From Calendula officinalis (Eukaryota; Streptophyta; Magnoliopsida; Asterales; Asteraceae): DNA of 64,000 bases. Position 1 is the first letter of the stretch; each line of letters begins with the position of its first letter. The translations under genes and the position numbers were made by a program. A model generated the notes under the pieces. It saw nothing but the letters and a program-made list of their open reading frames with translations. It made no database searches and was not told the origin of the DNA. The DNA lies in assembly GCA_963853835.1 (NCBI GenBank), contig OY970822.1, positions 10,169,501 to 10,233,500 of the forward strand, in the 5' to 3' direction. Shown here one piece after another: positions 35,466 to 47,573 of the stretch.

Positions 35466-36927
35466 ACTGATTGCAACCAAACACAAGTTGGAGATTTAAA
35501 CCCCTCACCGTAACCTTCTCTTGGCTACAGGCGCTCAAAACCCTCGCTCGGAGGCTTGCGTAGGCTGGTTGCCACCAACTCAGTAGTCTAATGTCACTGA
35601 GTTGTCCTCCCATTTCCTGTGAATTCAAAAGAATACCGAATTAGTAAATAATTCCACCAAATTATAAATAATTGTCAAATAAGTTCATAAACTAACTTTT
35701 TACCCAAATTACATCTAAATATTTGCAATAATAACTAATCGAGTCATAATCATGTCATACTTTTATAATTCAAGTCAACTAACCACATTATACATTTTAC
35801 ATCCAAACGGGTCAAAACTCAAACATAGTTCTAATACTACTAAATCCCGACTTTTAAGCCATATAAACACCACATTTAGCAAGTCATGACTAACTACATA
35901 ATTTAACCAAATCAACACCTTTCTTGACCAAGTATTTTACCCAAAATCACTAGTTTATCTTTTTGACCCAAATCATCCAAACACTAACTAGTTTATTTCA
36001 CAAAATCCACCAATACTTGACAATTAACAAAAGTAATTTACCAAACATGTTATATTAACATAATAAACAACAATAACCATCAAATCCTCAAGAAATTCAA
36101 GGTTTGACAAAACACATCTTCTCCAAACCTCCATTAATGGAGCTTGAAGGTGAGTTTCACCAAAACTTAGTTTCTTCCCACAAATTGCATGTAAAAGCTT
36201 GAATAAACATGTAATCTAACATCTAACACAAGATTCACCTACAAAACTTCAAGAATCATAAACCCTAGTTTGACCAACTTGCATGAAATCAAAAACGAAC
36301 ACATATAGGATGAAGCTCACCTCAAGGCCTACTCAAAAATGAGTTTAGAATTTAGATTGAGCAAGAAACAAGCCCTAGATCTTGAAAAGACACCAAGAAC
36401 AAGCAAGAAGGTGAAGAGGGTTTTTTAATGAGAAGTTAGAGAGAGAAAAGACACATGCAATCTTGTTGTGTGTGGTGATATGTAACTGAGAGAAGAGAGG
36501 GAGGTTTTGACAGCTCCTTCAAAACGTGGCACAAGGGGAAAACAACAGGTGCACATATCATTTAATAACAGTATCAAAAGGGTATCCGGTCCATAGCTAA
36601 TTTATTTAAAATACCAAACAGACTCCATTTTCAAAAACGAATATATTTTCGGGATTGAAATTCAAAAGTTAATCTAACAATATGAAAACCACATAATCAT
36701 TTAAACATTTCAAAAATCGGATATTTTAATCCCTTGATTAAAATATCACAAAAAGACAAAACACTAAACATATCATTTAATAATACTTTAAAGCCAAAAC
36801 TACTAGACCGGGTTTTAGGATGTTACATATTTTGTAATTATGTCTTTAAAACTTGTATTTTGCTTTAGAAATGGGTTTTTATGGTAAATGATGTAAAAAT
36901 GGTCATTTTCGGAGTTCGGTCCTTACA

Positions 36928-37355
36928 GCTAGCTGATCCCACAAGTCAGACATAGCAGCATAAAATTCTTGGACAGTTAAACTGTTCTGTTGAAGTGCTC
37001 GAATATCAAATTCCAACTGATACTGTTTTGCAAAATTAGATTGAGTATACAATCTATCCAAGTGATCCCAAACTTCCTTAGCCGTGTCATACTTTGCTAA
37101 CTGTGTACCAATCGACTGAAGAACAGAATTATTAATCGAAGTGATGATCTTGGAATTTTCAGTTTCCCAAGTTTCTAATAGGGTTGTATAATTTGCAGCC
37201 TTATCATCTGTTGGTTTGCTTTTGGTACCTGTTATAATACCCCACAAGTTCTTCCCCCGCAAGAAGTTTTTCATAACATAACTCCAATAGGCATAGTTCT
37301 TGCCATCTAGTTGGGTGCTAAATGACTGAAGAGAATCGTCTCGAGCCATGACCAA
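36928..37355 (-). pseudogene. gag of the gag-only element, 5' part
   Basis: The frame starts at ATG 37353-37355 and encodes the N-terminal copia Gag (LDGKNYAYWSYVMKNFLRG, then the UBN2-type gag region). It is cut at the GCTAG site by the Ty3 element and resumes at 12755 in the same frame. No stop occurs in this part. Residues after the cut site come from the Ty3 LTR and are not part of Gag. Confidence 0.85.
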
Positions 37356-37993
37356 ACATAAATAATAATAACCACCAGTAACAATTACTACTGCTCAACA
37401 CCAGCCGTAACAGACCAGCAAAAACGGGTCAGCAGAAACGAATCAACAGTTAATACTGATCAGCAGAAACGAACCAGTAGTAACGAGTCAGCAGTTAATA
37501 CTGATCAGCAGAAATGAACCAGCAGTAACGAAGATCAGCAGAAACGGGTCAGTAGAAACTGATCAGCAGTTACTACTGCTTAACCAAAATCAGGATTTCC
37601 CAAATCAACAAATCAGAAACCCTAACGAATACAAATCGCCAGATAAGAATACAAATCGCCAGACAAGAATACCAGTACTAACAACCAAACGAAACCCCAA
37701 CAATCAATACTGTTTAACCAAAATCAGGATTTCCCCAGATCAACAAATCAGAAACCCTAACAAATACAAATCACCGGACAAGAATACAAATCGCCAGACA
37801 AGAATACCAGTACTAACAACTAATCGAAATCCCTATAATCAAACAAAACTAGACGAATTAAAGCAAACGAGATACTGAAACGAGCGAGAAAAACATACCA
37901 AAATCGTCAAAAATTTTGAAAGTTCGATCCGCGAATAGATCCAGTACGATATTCAAACCTCCTCCAACAATCATGAACAAAAGATCGACTTTA
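37356..37993 (-). repeat. Leader of the gag-only element with CAGCAG/CTGATC repeats
   Basis: Between 37376 and 37600 a degenerate unit such as ACTGATCAGCAGAAACG recurs about a dozen times. A second repeat pair with TACAAATCGCCAGA lies at about 37600-37830. The leader ends at the primer site. Confidence 0.7.
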
Positions 37994-38184
37994 GCTCTGA
38001 TACCATGTGAACTTACAAATGAGGTTAGAGTTTCATAGAAAATATCAAAAGTCAAGTTACAAAAGTTATCTTACAATAAAGGGAAAGCAAACAATATATA
38101 GAGAAAACCTAATTAGGGTAAACTAATCAATGGGCTAAACACATGCCCAAACTAAAAGAGCCCAATAAATCTATTATGCTAACA
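37994..38184 (-). repeat. Primer-binding site and 5' LTR of the gag-only element
   Basis: On the minus strand the LTR is 38184-38006 (TGTTAGCATAAT...GTTCACA), followed at once by TGGTATCAGAGC (38005-37994), the initiator-methionine tRNA site. Confidence 0.85.
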
Positions 38185-38189
38185 CTTGC

Positions 38190-38668
38190 CGGTCTATATA
38201 TATAATTCCAAGAAACAGTTGAACTAAAAGAAGTAATGAAATTGTATACCCTATAACAGAGCTCAAAACAAAACGAGAAAAATCACTCTAAATCAGTGGT
38301 GGAGTTGGTGAAATTGTAAATTTAATTTTAACCAAGGTTTTTAAAAATTTATTATAGAATACTAGGTTTAGAAATTTCCGTCCCTTAAAATACCTATGGA
38401 GATTAATTAGTAATTTTCTTATAACTTGAGCAGGTTTTAGGGCTCCACTAGTAACGTGCCATGAAATCACCCAACCCATATTTTCTTGTTTAATTGGACT
38501 TGTCTTACGAATTAAACGAGGGTCGGACAAATAATATCAAAAACCGGCACCCGGTTTGTTCCTTAATTTCTGACAACCTCCAATATTTCCTCTACTCTGC
38601 TCACGTTTGCTTCATCATATATATAAACCCCATTTTAGTAGCTTTAAGTGTTAGTTAAAACCCCAATT
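38190..38668 (+). promoter_or_regulatory. Upstream region and TATA box of the peptide gene at 38.7 kb
   Basis: The region is non-coding. TATATATAAA at 38618-38627 lies about 42 bases before the ATG and is a good TATA box. The retrotransposon block ends less than 500 bases upstream of the coding sequence. Confidence 0.55.
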
Positions 38669-38896
38669 ATGAGAGAAAATGTTTCAATACAAAGAAAAAG
38701 ACCACATTTGTTTCCTTTCGATTTCATGGTGCTCGTCTTCTTCGTCTACTTATTGTTTATAACAATGGCGGTTGAAGGCTATAGACCACTTTTTCGGGAT
38801 CAACATCGAGTAGGGGATTCAGTATCCTCGTTGGAAAATAGAGTCATACGAAGAAGAGCCCGCTCTGGTCCAAGTCATCGTGGCCCTGGTCATTGA
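38669..38896 (+). CDS. PIP-like secreted peptide precursor
   Basis: A 75-residue single-exon precursor. The first in-frame ATG is at 38669. A basic N terminus is followed by a strong hydrophobic stretch (about residues 16-34, FDFMVLVFFVYLLFITMAV) acting as a signal peptide. After a short variable region, a run of Arg precedes the C-terminal SGPSHRGPGH, which fits the SGPSxxGxGH core of PIP/PIPL peptides and ends exactly at the stop codon. Such peptides are cleaved from the precursor, proline-hydroxylated and sensed outside the cell; Arabidopsis PIP1 acts through RLK7 in immunity. The RRRAR run may be the processing site. A polyadenylation signal AATAAA lies at 38955. No defects were seen. Confidence 0.8.
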   Translation: MRENVSIQRKRPHLFPFDFMVLVFFVYLLFITMAVEGYRPLFRDQHRVGDSVSSLENRVIRRRARSGPSHRGPGH

Positions 38897-40083
38897 AGTT
38901 TTGTCTTAGAAATATTATGGTACATATGTTTTTTATATAGATATCTGGAATTACAATAAAAAGCCTTTGAGGAAATGAGTTGTGACTCTTTCATTTATTA
39001 TATTATGAACAAGTCTACTGTGGTTTTGGTGCGTTTTTTTAATTATAATTTTTTATGTAACATAGTAATTCTGTACGTAGAGCCAACAACCAAGCACACA
39101 TTGGGTTTTTGCTCTCTTAATTGGTGCTGGAGCGCTATATGACTCATGTAGTCATGTCTTAGAGGTTGTCTCTTAATAAGTTCATTAAGAGGGCTTACCA
39201 AACAATTCCTAAATGTTACAGTATATCGTATGCAAATGTTGTTATCATATATGCTATCGAATTCCTCTTTTGGGAGTTGGAAAATGTTATATCGTATGCA
39301 AAGGTGTTGTTTATGCGTTGATTGTAATAGGCTTATAGCTACACATTAATATATCGACGAAATGTGATTTATCCTCGAGGTATTGTATTCGTAAAATAAA
39401 TAAATAAATGAAAATAAAAATGAAAATAGCGATTGCAGAGAGACCAATAAAATGAGTAGTTGAAAAATCTTGTTCATGATTGAGTTAAAAATATATTTCA
39501 TCAAGCACCAAGACAATGGGAAAAAACAAGCAAATGAACCACTAAGCTACACGCAGTGACGGGATTAATTACAACGAAAGTTCAAGGGTAATACTATTTT
39601 TTCTTGGGGTTTTCTTTTAATTATTATTAAAGTTGTCCTAAAATATCAAGTACTCATTATTTGTTAAATCAAATTGGCATTTGGAATGCCTAATAATCCA
39701 ACACAATTTTGGGGATTCAAGTTTTGTCCTTTTTTTCTGAAATTATAATTGAAAGTAGCCCAAAGTTCTTTTCTAAATTATAAGTGAAATATTTATTATA
39801 CTTATTGGAAATTGAGGAGTAACATGGACATTCACGGACTCTGTAGTAGGCCGCCTCAAGTTAGGCACAATTCACTGAAACAAGTAAACACTTTTAATTA
39901 GTTTTAGTCTATATAAAAACATAATTTGATCGATTACGTTCTTTTAGAAAATGAATAATAGTGAATCTTAATCTTACAAAGACTAGTTAAATATTAATTA
40001 AGTCAAAACATCACTAATAAGATATTGATTAGATGCATCATGCATTGTAATCTTTTGTCATTTTCTGACAACGTTGCTTCTTA
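38897..40083. other. Intergenic, no gene seen
   Basis: It holds the 3' region of the peptide gene and AT-rich spacer. No ORF or RNA gene was recognised. Confidence 0.5.
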
Positions 40084-40600
40084 GAGCATCCCCAATGGTT
40101 AACCTTACAATAGCTTATTAGTTTTGCCACATCAACAATCTACTAACCAAAAACCTCTACATAAATAGCATCTCCAATGGTTAACCTTTGCAAAAACTTT
40201 TCCTTTAACAATATTTCCAATTTACCTTTATCTATCTTAAATGTTTTATATATACCCCTTATATAATTTGACACTTTTTATAACATCTTACTACATATAA
40301 TATTTTTTAAAATATCTCATACAATATTATTATAATAATTGACATAAAATATTATATAATTTATTTATTAACTAATAAAATTATAATAAAGAATTAATGT
40401 ATGATATATCTAAAGTTTAAAATGAAAAACTATTAAACATAGAGGACTAAAAAAGATAACTTTTGAAAGTACATTAAAAGGTTAGTAGAAAAAAAGTCTT
40501 TAAATAAGCTTTTAAAAAAGCTAGTCATTCCAATGGGTAAAAAGTCATCCAAAAACTTATTCAAATAGTAATAAGCTTTTAAAAAAGCTACCAGATGCTC
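40084..40600. mobile_element. Tourist-like MITE
   Basis: A 517-base AT-rich element with inverted ends GAGCATC...GATGCTC and TTA on both sides (40081-40083 and 40601-40603). The GAGCATCCCCAATGG start is typical of plant PIF/Harbinger MITEs. An internal near-repeat GCATCTCCAATGG at about 40168 suggests part of it is duplicated. Confidence 0.65.
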
Positions 40601-41481
40601 TTATATCAATTTACAACGGATCATTATAGCTGTTCATTAGAAAAATAAAATAAAAAATTGAACGGAGAAATGGAAGTCAAACTTTGAGGTTGAAAGGTCA
40701 AACGAGGCACCATATGTTGAAAAATCGAGATGCCTTCATAGATTGTGCGGGTCATGGTCATATAACATAGTATATAATATCTTTATTAAAATTGCCTTGA
40801 AACATGTTCCAAAAAGAAAAAAAGAAGTGATTAAATATATACATTATCATCCTTAACTGTAAGATGTTTATAAGAGTTCATAGTATGAAGAAAGTGTTTG
40901 TAACAATGTAATAGAATCTTTTGGCCCATAACATTGCTATTATTAACCATAGAAATAATGCATTATAGTAGTGGTTTACAATAAATATTATAGGTATCTA
41001 AGTAGTAAGTATCAACTAATCACAAATCAAGAAAAATAAAAAGAAAAAATGGTTAGCGGCTCGTTATTGTGAGCGAGGCTAGGGTGATACCGTGACAGTG
41101 TGGTTCGGCGGTCGCAAAACAGCTATAGCAACCAACACCCACTTCTAACACTGATAGTGAGGTCGTATTACAGTTTATATATTCAAATGTTATTAATTAT
41201 GTTTATAAACGGGTTAAAATATTTGTTAAACATCAATAACTTATTGCAATTTCCAGGAAACTGAAGATAAATTTCTTTTGCTAACCCTTCACTTCATCCA
41301 ATTTGGACTCGCAACCTCAAATTCTCCCACGTTGCATGAACTTTGATTTTCAAACAAAAGTATCCCATTTCTTCATATATTTTTTTCTATATATATCACC
41401 ACGAAACTTATAAATTTTGCACATTAACCACAACCAAAAATTCCTCACTCTTCTCTCCTAGCTCGCACATATATTTTAAAG
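40601..41481 (+). promoter_or_regulatory. Upstream region of the five-repeat peptide gene
   Basis: Mostly AT-rich spacer. CTATATATATCACC at 41388-41401 is a likely TATA box about 85 bases before the ATG. Confidence 0.45.
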
Positions 41482-41892
41482 ATGACTAGAGTCATTAAGC
41501 TCCAAAATTTCATAATCCTTATCGTGTTACTTAACTTCACCTTCTTAACGAGTGCCCGACCATTAAACATCTTAAATACTCCCGATGATGACATTAATCC
41601 TTTTGATCGTTTCTCTTTGGGTTCCATTAAAGATGGGCCAAGTCCCGTTGTAGGACATGGAGTCAAGGACAAAGTCACACTTGAAGGAATCAAGGCCGGA
41701 CCTAGTCCTGGAATCGGGCATAAGTATGCACTGGGAGGAATCAAAGAAGGACCTAGTCCTGGAATTGGACATGAGTATGCATTGGGAGGAATCAAAGATG
41801 GACCAAGTCCTGGAATTGGACACAAGTTTGTAGATGTGAAGTCACTTGGAGGGCGTAAAAGCTCTGGCCCGAGCCCTGGCGTGGGACACTAA
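41482..41892 (+). CDS. PIP-like precursor with five GPSPxxGH repeats
   Basis: A 136-residue single-exon precursor. Residues 1-25 are a signal peptide ending in TSA. Five copies of xGPSPxxGH follow, at residues 51-59, 72-80, 89-97, 106-114 and 128-136; the last is a perfect SGPSPGVGH at the C terminus. The middle two repeats lie in exact 17-residue units (YALGGIK spacers, 51 bases), a recent tandem duplication. Arabidopsis PIP2 and PIP3 carry two SGPS motifs, so five is high. CEP precursors also end SPGxGH, but the CEP core's upstream Arg-Pro-Thr-x-Pro is absent, so PIP-like is preferred. Each repeat could release one peptide. A polyadenylation signal lies at 42044. Confidence 0.85.
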   Translation: MTRVIKLQNFIILIVLLNFTFLTSARPLNILNTPDDDINPFDRFSLGSIKDGPSPVVGHGVKDKVTLEGIKAGPSPGIGHKYALGGIKEGPSPGIGHEYALGGIKDGPSPGIGHKFVDVKSLGGRKSSGPSPGVGH

Positions 41893-42809
41893 CGCGATCA
41901 AACACATCATCCGAAAACATGTTCATTGGTTTCCTCTCGTACATTTGACATTCTAGTTTGGTTCTTTTTTAATGGTCAAAATAGGAATTCTTTAATTATT
42001 TGTTGTAAGCCTTGATTCATATCCACTTATTCAACATGGTATAAATAAAATCAAACGATTTATTTATATTATTGTTATATGAATTTGTGTTACTTATAAA
42101 ATACCAATAATGCTATTAAGTCTTCACTTATCCATAAAGAAACATTGACATCTCCGTAACAACTTCTCCATGACGATGGACGACTACAAATTTGATATAG
42201 GTGCATAAATCCATTTAAAATTCTTATTAATTATTCCTCAAAACAGTTCCACGTAACTAGTCATGGGTTAACTATATAAAAGAACCTATTTTAACTTCAT
42301 AAATCTATTTTACGTAACCCATCTTAAGGTGTAAGTGGAAAATTGAGGTCATTTGCTTTAGAAGAGAGTGAGTTCAAAACAACGATTTCTCTTCGATTAC
42401 CTTATTGTAAGTAAAAAGAATTAGTTCTAATACTACATGACAATTAAAAAACATATCAACAGATACGTATAACATGGATCATCATACAAGATTCCGTTTA
42501 GAAAAAAAGGATAATAAAACTTCAACGTAATGAATTCATGGTGGTTTGCATCTTTCGCTATCACTGTTATGGGTTTTTAACATAATTATAGAATCTGAAT
42601 TTTGGCGCACATTAAAGAAGGAAAGGATAATAAATTATTGTCACAAATATTGATGAAAACCCCTTAATAATAAAATTGGGTATACTTGAAACTATGATTT
42701 TATAAATCGGGTAAATAAGATATATTACTGTTTACGGATATATGAAATTCTCCAAGACTAGTACCAGAAAACACTCAAAAAAAGAGGCGGTCCTCCCATC
42801 AGAGAAATC
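41893..42809. other. Intergenic between the peptide gene and MRG gene
   Basis: It contains the 3' region of the peptide gene and the MRG promoter. The 5' leader of MRG is probably near 42740-42809. No other gene was seen. Confidence 0.5.
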
Positions 42810-45420
42810 ATGGGGAGTTCCAAGGACGATTCCGTCACCGATGCCGACAAATCCACCGCCAATCTCCGCCGTCCTGAATCTAATTCCAACCTCTACTCCG
42901 ATGGAGAGAGAGTCCTCGCTTATCACGGCCCTTGTATCTACGAAGCCAAGGCATGTTCTTTCTTCATTTCCTCACATTCATAACCCAATCTCGTTTCACT
43001 CTCATGCAATTAAACTTTGGATCTAACATGACACGCACAATTTGGGGTCTAAACAGCAGCAAAATTTCTACTTGTGTATAAATTGTAGATCATTTAGGTT
43101 TCATTGCCTGTGTTTGTTTACACTCACGTCACCAAATTGAATTCTAGGGCACGTAATTTTGGAATGCAAAATAAAGCAAGTTGTTATCTGCTTTTCTTTT
43201 TGTTGGATAAATCAGATTCATTGGTTTTGTTACGTTTGATTACTCTCACATCAATAAAATGAATACTAGGGTTTCCAGTTGGGGATATATGTAATTGTGC
43301 AAGGAAAACTTCTTCTTTAAACTAGAATGTGATACATGGTTAATTGAAACATCAAACATTATCTTATGTTTGCTTCTGTTATTACTATTTGTTATAAGGA
43401 ATAAAGTGAATAACTAATATAACTGCCTGCCTACATCAAGTATTTGGTTGATGTTATTACTGTTAATTATTGTTAATATTCTGTTAACTTGTTACATGTC
43501 TCAAAGTTTAAGCACTTTATTACTTAAATAATACTTTTTTCTTGATCATGTTTATATTGTTCTCTACTTTATAAGTACATTATAATGATACAGATAGTTT
43601 AAGTTTAACATTTTTTATGTTTTGATTTTTTCTTCTTAAAGGTTCAAAAGGCTGAGATACGAAAGAATGAGTGGAAATACTTCGTTCATTACCTTGTAAG
43701 TTTAACACTCTTTTATTTATTTTTAATTTGCGACTTTGTGACGATGTTAGATGTACAAGTTTATATTATGGATCTAAAGATTGTGATAAAAGTGTTTGTT
43801 TTTTCAGACTAGATCATTAAGTAATAGATTATTTCTTTATGTTTTGCAGGGTTGGAGTAAAAAGTAAGCTTTTTTCATCCATAGGCTGTTCTCAGTGTGA
43901 ATTTAGATTCACAAGTTGTTCTTACTTATGTGATTTGAAATCTGATTCCAGTTAGATCTATAACAAAATTATATGTAAAAACGCGTGTTCAAATTTCCAA
44001 TTTTTTTTAATGGCAGTTGGGATGAATGGGTTGGTGTTGACCGTTTAATGAAGCATACTGAAGAAAACATTGTGAAGCAACAAGCACTCGCTAAAAAACA
44101 AGGTGTGGATAAGAACACAAAGTCTGGACGATCAACTCAAAGTAAACCAAAAATATTAAATGGTAATTGTTCATCATTATAAATTAATCAACTTTTAATT
44201 ACTATGCTTAATTCTTTATCCATGTGTTGAACTAAAATTTTTGTGTATTTGGATGTTGCAGATGTAAAGGTGGAAAAAGAAGATGTCAAAAGTAGTGGTA
44301 TAATATACTTTTAAATTAATTTTATAATATTATATTTTATGGTTGTAAGTTTATTTATTTTCAATTTAGAAAATTTTAACTGCTATTTGATTGTGTTAAT
44401 TCAGGTGCAAAAGGGAAGAAAAGAAAGAGTGATTCGAGTATAGAGGTACAGTTAATTATTCTTGTATCTACAAAATTTATAATAAATTTTGTGGATAATA
44501 ATTTTGTTTCCATAATTGTGGGAATTATTTGATTGATAACTGTTTGTGTCAGAAAGAGAATGCATCTGTTGAAAAGCCTGTGAAGATTCAAATTCCATCA
44601 GCTTTGAAAAAACAACTTGTTGATGATTGGGAATATGTTAATCATGAAGATAAGGTTTGACTCTATATTGGTCTTTCTTGAGGCGTTGACCACAACTTTG
44701 ACTTTTTAAAACTTTCAGCTTGTTAAACTTCCTCGTTCTCCAAACGTTGATGACATATTGGCAAACTACCTTGAATATAGGTCAAAGAAAGATGGCATGT
44801 AAGTTAAAAAGTGCCAAATTTTTTTATTTTTATTTTAAATAATATAAATATTTATATTCTGTTTATTGAGTTTGTTGGCATGAAATGAAAATAGGATGAC
44901 AGATTCAGTTGGAGAGATATTGAAAGGATTAAGATGCTATTTTGATAGAGCATTACCAGTTATTCTATTATATAATAAGGAAAGAAAACAGTTTCAAGAA
45001 TTAGTTACAGATAACATTTCTCCTTCAACCATATACGGTGCTGAACATCTCTTGCGTCTTTTTGGTAATTAATTTATTTTTTATTTTTCTTGTTTTTCTC
45101 AGATAATCTGATGTTTTTTTTTTGTATTTGCAGTTAAATTACCCGAGTTATTGCCATACGCGAACATAGAAGAAGATCTGGCAACACGCTTGCAGCAAAA
45201 ATTTCTTGATTTTCTCAAGTAATTTTCTTGCAGTAAATACCTTCATATAATCATATCATAATTCATGTCATATATGCATCAAAAGCTGATAATTTTTATT
45301 TATTTTTTTATGTTTTTTAGGTTTATGCAAAAGAATCAAAGTGCTTTTTTCATTTCTTCTTATGATAGCTCAAAAGCTTCTGACAGCTCAGCATCAAGGG
45401 CCAAAATGACTCAGGAGTAG
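42810..45420 (+). CDS. MRG-family chromatin reader (MORF4-related, MRG1/MRG2 type)
   Basis: Eleven exons: 42810-42950, 43642-43695, 43850-43863, 44017-44162, 44262-44297, 44405-44445, 44553-44654, 44719-44798, 44895-45064, 45134-45218, 45321-45420. All phases join, giving 322 residues, the length of Arabidopsis MRG1/MRG2. Residues about 30-95 are the chromodomain (RVLAYHGPCIYEAK, GWSKNWDEWVGVDRL) that binds H3K4me3/H3K36me3. A basic linker follows, and about 140-315 is the MRG domain, which docks partners such as histone acetyltransferases and CONSTANS in flowering control. Intron 1 begins with GC instead of GT. Exon 3 is only 14 bases. No defects were seen. Confidence 0.93.
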
Positions 45421-45782
45421 AGTTACAAATAACTCCTCCAAATTTGTCATGTAACATTAATTGTTTAACCACTTAGCAGATGTTAAAAATCTACTAATAT
45501 TAATTGTCATTTTAACTTTGTTGTAACATAAAACATTTTTTTGAACTTTTTATCCATGTCGAAATTCTATTTGGGCCCTTAAGAATTAGTTGACCCTTTG
45601 TAAAATCGAGAATCGATATTGGTTCAAATGTTGTAGAATTAGTATTTTAATTCTTAAACTTGCAAGTGTTATTAAGGGTTTTTTTATAATTATTTGTTTT
45701 TTTCCGCATAAACATGAAATTTGTTTGAATTTATTGAACGGATACAGATTACATCATGAAATTACATTGTTTTGATAACTTG
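45421..45782. other. Spacer between convergent genes
   Basis: Shared 3' region of the MRG gene (+) and the CAD-like gene (-). AT-rich, with no further gene seen. Confidence 0.5.
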
Positions 45783-47573
45783 TCACTCAAGATTACTCCC
45801 AGCTACATCAAGCACAAACCTGTATCTAACATCATTCTTTTCCATTCTTTCAAATGCTTTATTCACATATTCCATTTTTACCACTTCTATCATTGTTTTT
45901 AAATCTTTTTCCACCCAGAAGTCAAGTATTTCTTGTGTTTCTTGAATGCTTCCGATAAAACTGCCACTTATTGTTTTCTTTCCTGTAAATTTTAACATCA
46001 AATTGTCACATTTAAATCCATATTAAGGCACAACTTGAAGGATTTAATATACGGATTTTGACACTTTTGTAGAATAAATCATATTGCACCATTTCAAAGT
46101 CAAATATTTTCACTTACTATTGGAATGTATATTATCATTAGCGTCGTAGCAGGTTGCTACAAATAGTTAATGTATCAAGTTTTTTTTTTTAATTCAATTT
46201 AGAAGGTGTTTGTTTAAAAAGTAGAGTAATTGCATAAACGGTCACCAAAGAAAAAAAAATGTTAATTTTTTATAGACTCTTGATATTGCATGTTCTTATC
46301 ATTAGGGATCATCTGTATGATATAAAAAACCACCTGGATAATTTATATAATTACTCTATTTAATGAAATCTATGACCCATTTGAGATATTTTCATATTAG
46401 CTCACTTTTTGGGCGGATGGATAAAAACAAAATTAAATCGACCCATAAAAAGTTAAACAGATCAAAATGGTACCTAAAATCAATCCTGATGCACTGAACT
46501 CCAAAGGCTGAGGAACAGCTCCAACAACAAATATCTTTCCTTCAACTCCAAGTAACGGAATATAATCTTGCAATTTATGCATAACAGGTACAGTATCAAG
46601 TATATAGTCAAAACTATTTCTCAATTTCTCCATTTCACCCAAATTCGAGCTCACAGTAAAACAATCAGCCCCCCAAATCAGTCAAAGCCTCTGTTTTCTT
46701 CTTATCAGAAGAACTTATAACTGTCACATGATGACCCATTGCTTTTGCAATCAAAACCCCCAAATGACCAACGCCACCCAAACCCAATATTCCCGCTTTT
46801 ATTGACTTTTTTGAGTCAATAAACTGTTTTAACGGACTGTAAGCTGTCACTCCTGCACATAGTAATGGTGCTGCTTGCTCTGGTGCTAGGTTTTCCGGTA
46901 TTTTGACTACGTAGCTGCAAATGTTTCGAATTTTGACTTATTAGTTTGACTTTGACTTTTGTTTAAATGTATTAAGTTGGCTTACTTTTGATGGACTACC
47001 ATGGCGGAAGAAAAGCCTCCTTGTGTAAAGCTTCCATGTTCATCAATGGCGTTATAAGTGAAAACCACTTTTGTGCAGTATTGTTCGTTGTTTGTTTTAC
47101 AACTTGAACATACTCCACATGATCCAGTGATGCACCCTACTCCTATGAGGTCGCCTACACTGAATTTTGTCACATCTGGGCCCACCTCGATGATTTTCCC
47201 CACAATCTCGTGCCTGTGAGAAGACGGTTAGTGTGTGTTGCATGATGTACAAGTGTTTATGCGTGGTGTACAAGTGTGAAATCAGGTAAGCTTAATTACC
47301 CTGGAACCAAAGGGTAGGTAGTGGAGTGAATTTCGTCCCTGATTTGATGAAGATCGGTATGGTCTACCCCACAATATAAGACCTTGAATAATACATCTTC
47401 TGGACCTGTTTTTCTGCACATTTTTAACTCATTTAGGATGTAATTTGAATGATTATTGATCGAATTTTGTGTGTAAGTTGCAGTTAATATGAATACCTGA
47501 GATGGAAAGAATAAGGAGAAAGGATGCCAGATGAATCTCTTGCAGCCCAACCAGTAACTTTTCTTCCCTCCAT
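45783..47573 (-). pseudogene. CAD-like (cinnamyl/sinapyl alcohol dehydrogenase family) gene, frameshifted
   Basis: Five exons on the minus strand: 47573-47497, 47413-47300, 47213-46986, 46914-46474, 45982-45783. They would encode about 352 residues of a zinc-dependent medium-chain alcohol dehydrogenase. Seen are GHEIVG, the four structural-zinc cysteines (CGVCSSCKTNNEQYC), the catalytic-site LLCAGVT and the NADP-binding GLGGVGHLG. Two faults stand out. One extra base in a six-C run at 46669-46674 shifts the frame in exon 4. The catalytic-zinc Cys in the usual CGVCHTD is Asp (residue 43, codon 47362-47364). It may be a decaying copy, or a diverged enzyme with a sequencing error in the run. CAD-like genes serve lignin and monoterpenoid pathways. 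Confidence 0.85.
46224..46356. mobile_element. Small MITE-like insertion in a CAD-like intron
   Basis: Within intron 4, TAGAGTAATTGCATAAA on the left and the reverse complement of TAGAGTAATTATATAAA on the right form imperfect inverted ends about 135 bases apart, with TA outside. The family is uncertain. Confidence 0.4.

Noticed and set aside
37600..37830. Possible CRISPR-like spaced repeats in the gag-only element leader
   Set aside because: Units are degenerate, few and unevenly spaced, and CRISPR arrays are not found in plant nuclear DNA.
38648..38668. Earlier start for the peptide gene at 38.7 kb
   Set aside because: The earlier position is a GTG; the first ATG is 38669 and gives a normal signal peptide.
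41482..41892. CEP (C-terminally encoded peptide) identity for the five-repeat gene
   Set aside because: The SPGxGH ending is shared, but the Arg-Pro-Thr-x-Pro part of the CEP core is missing from every repeat; the GPS core fits PIP better.
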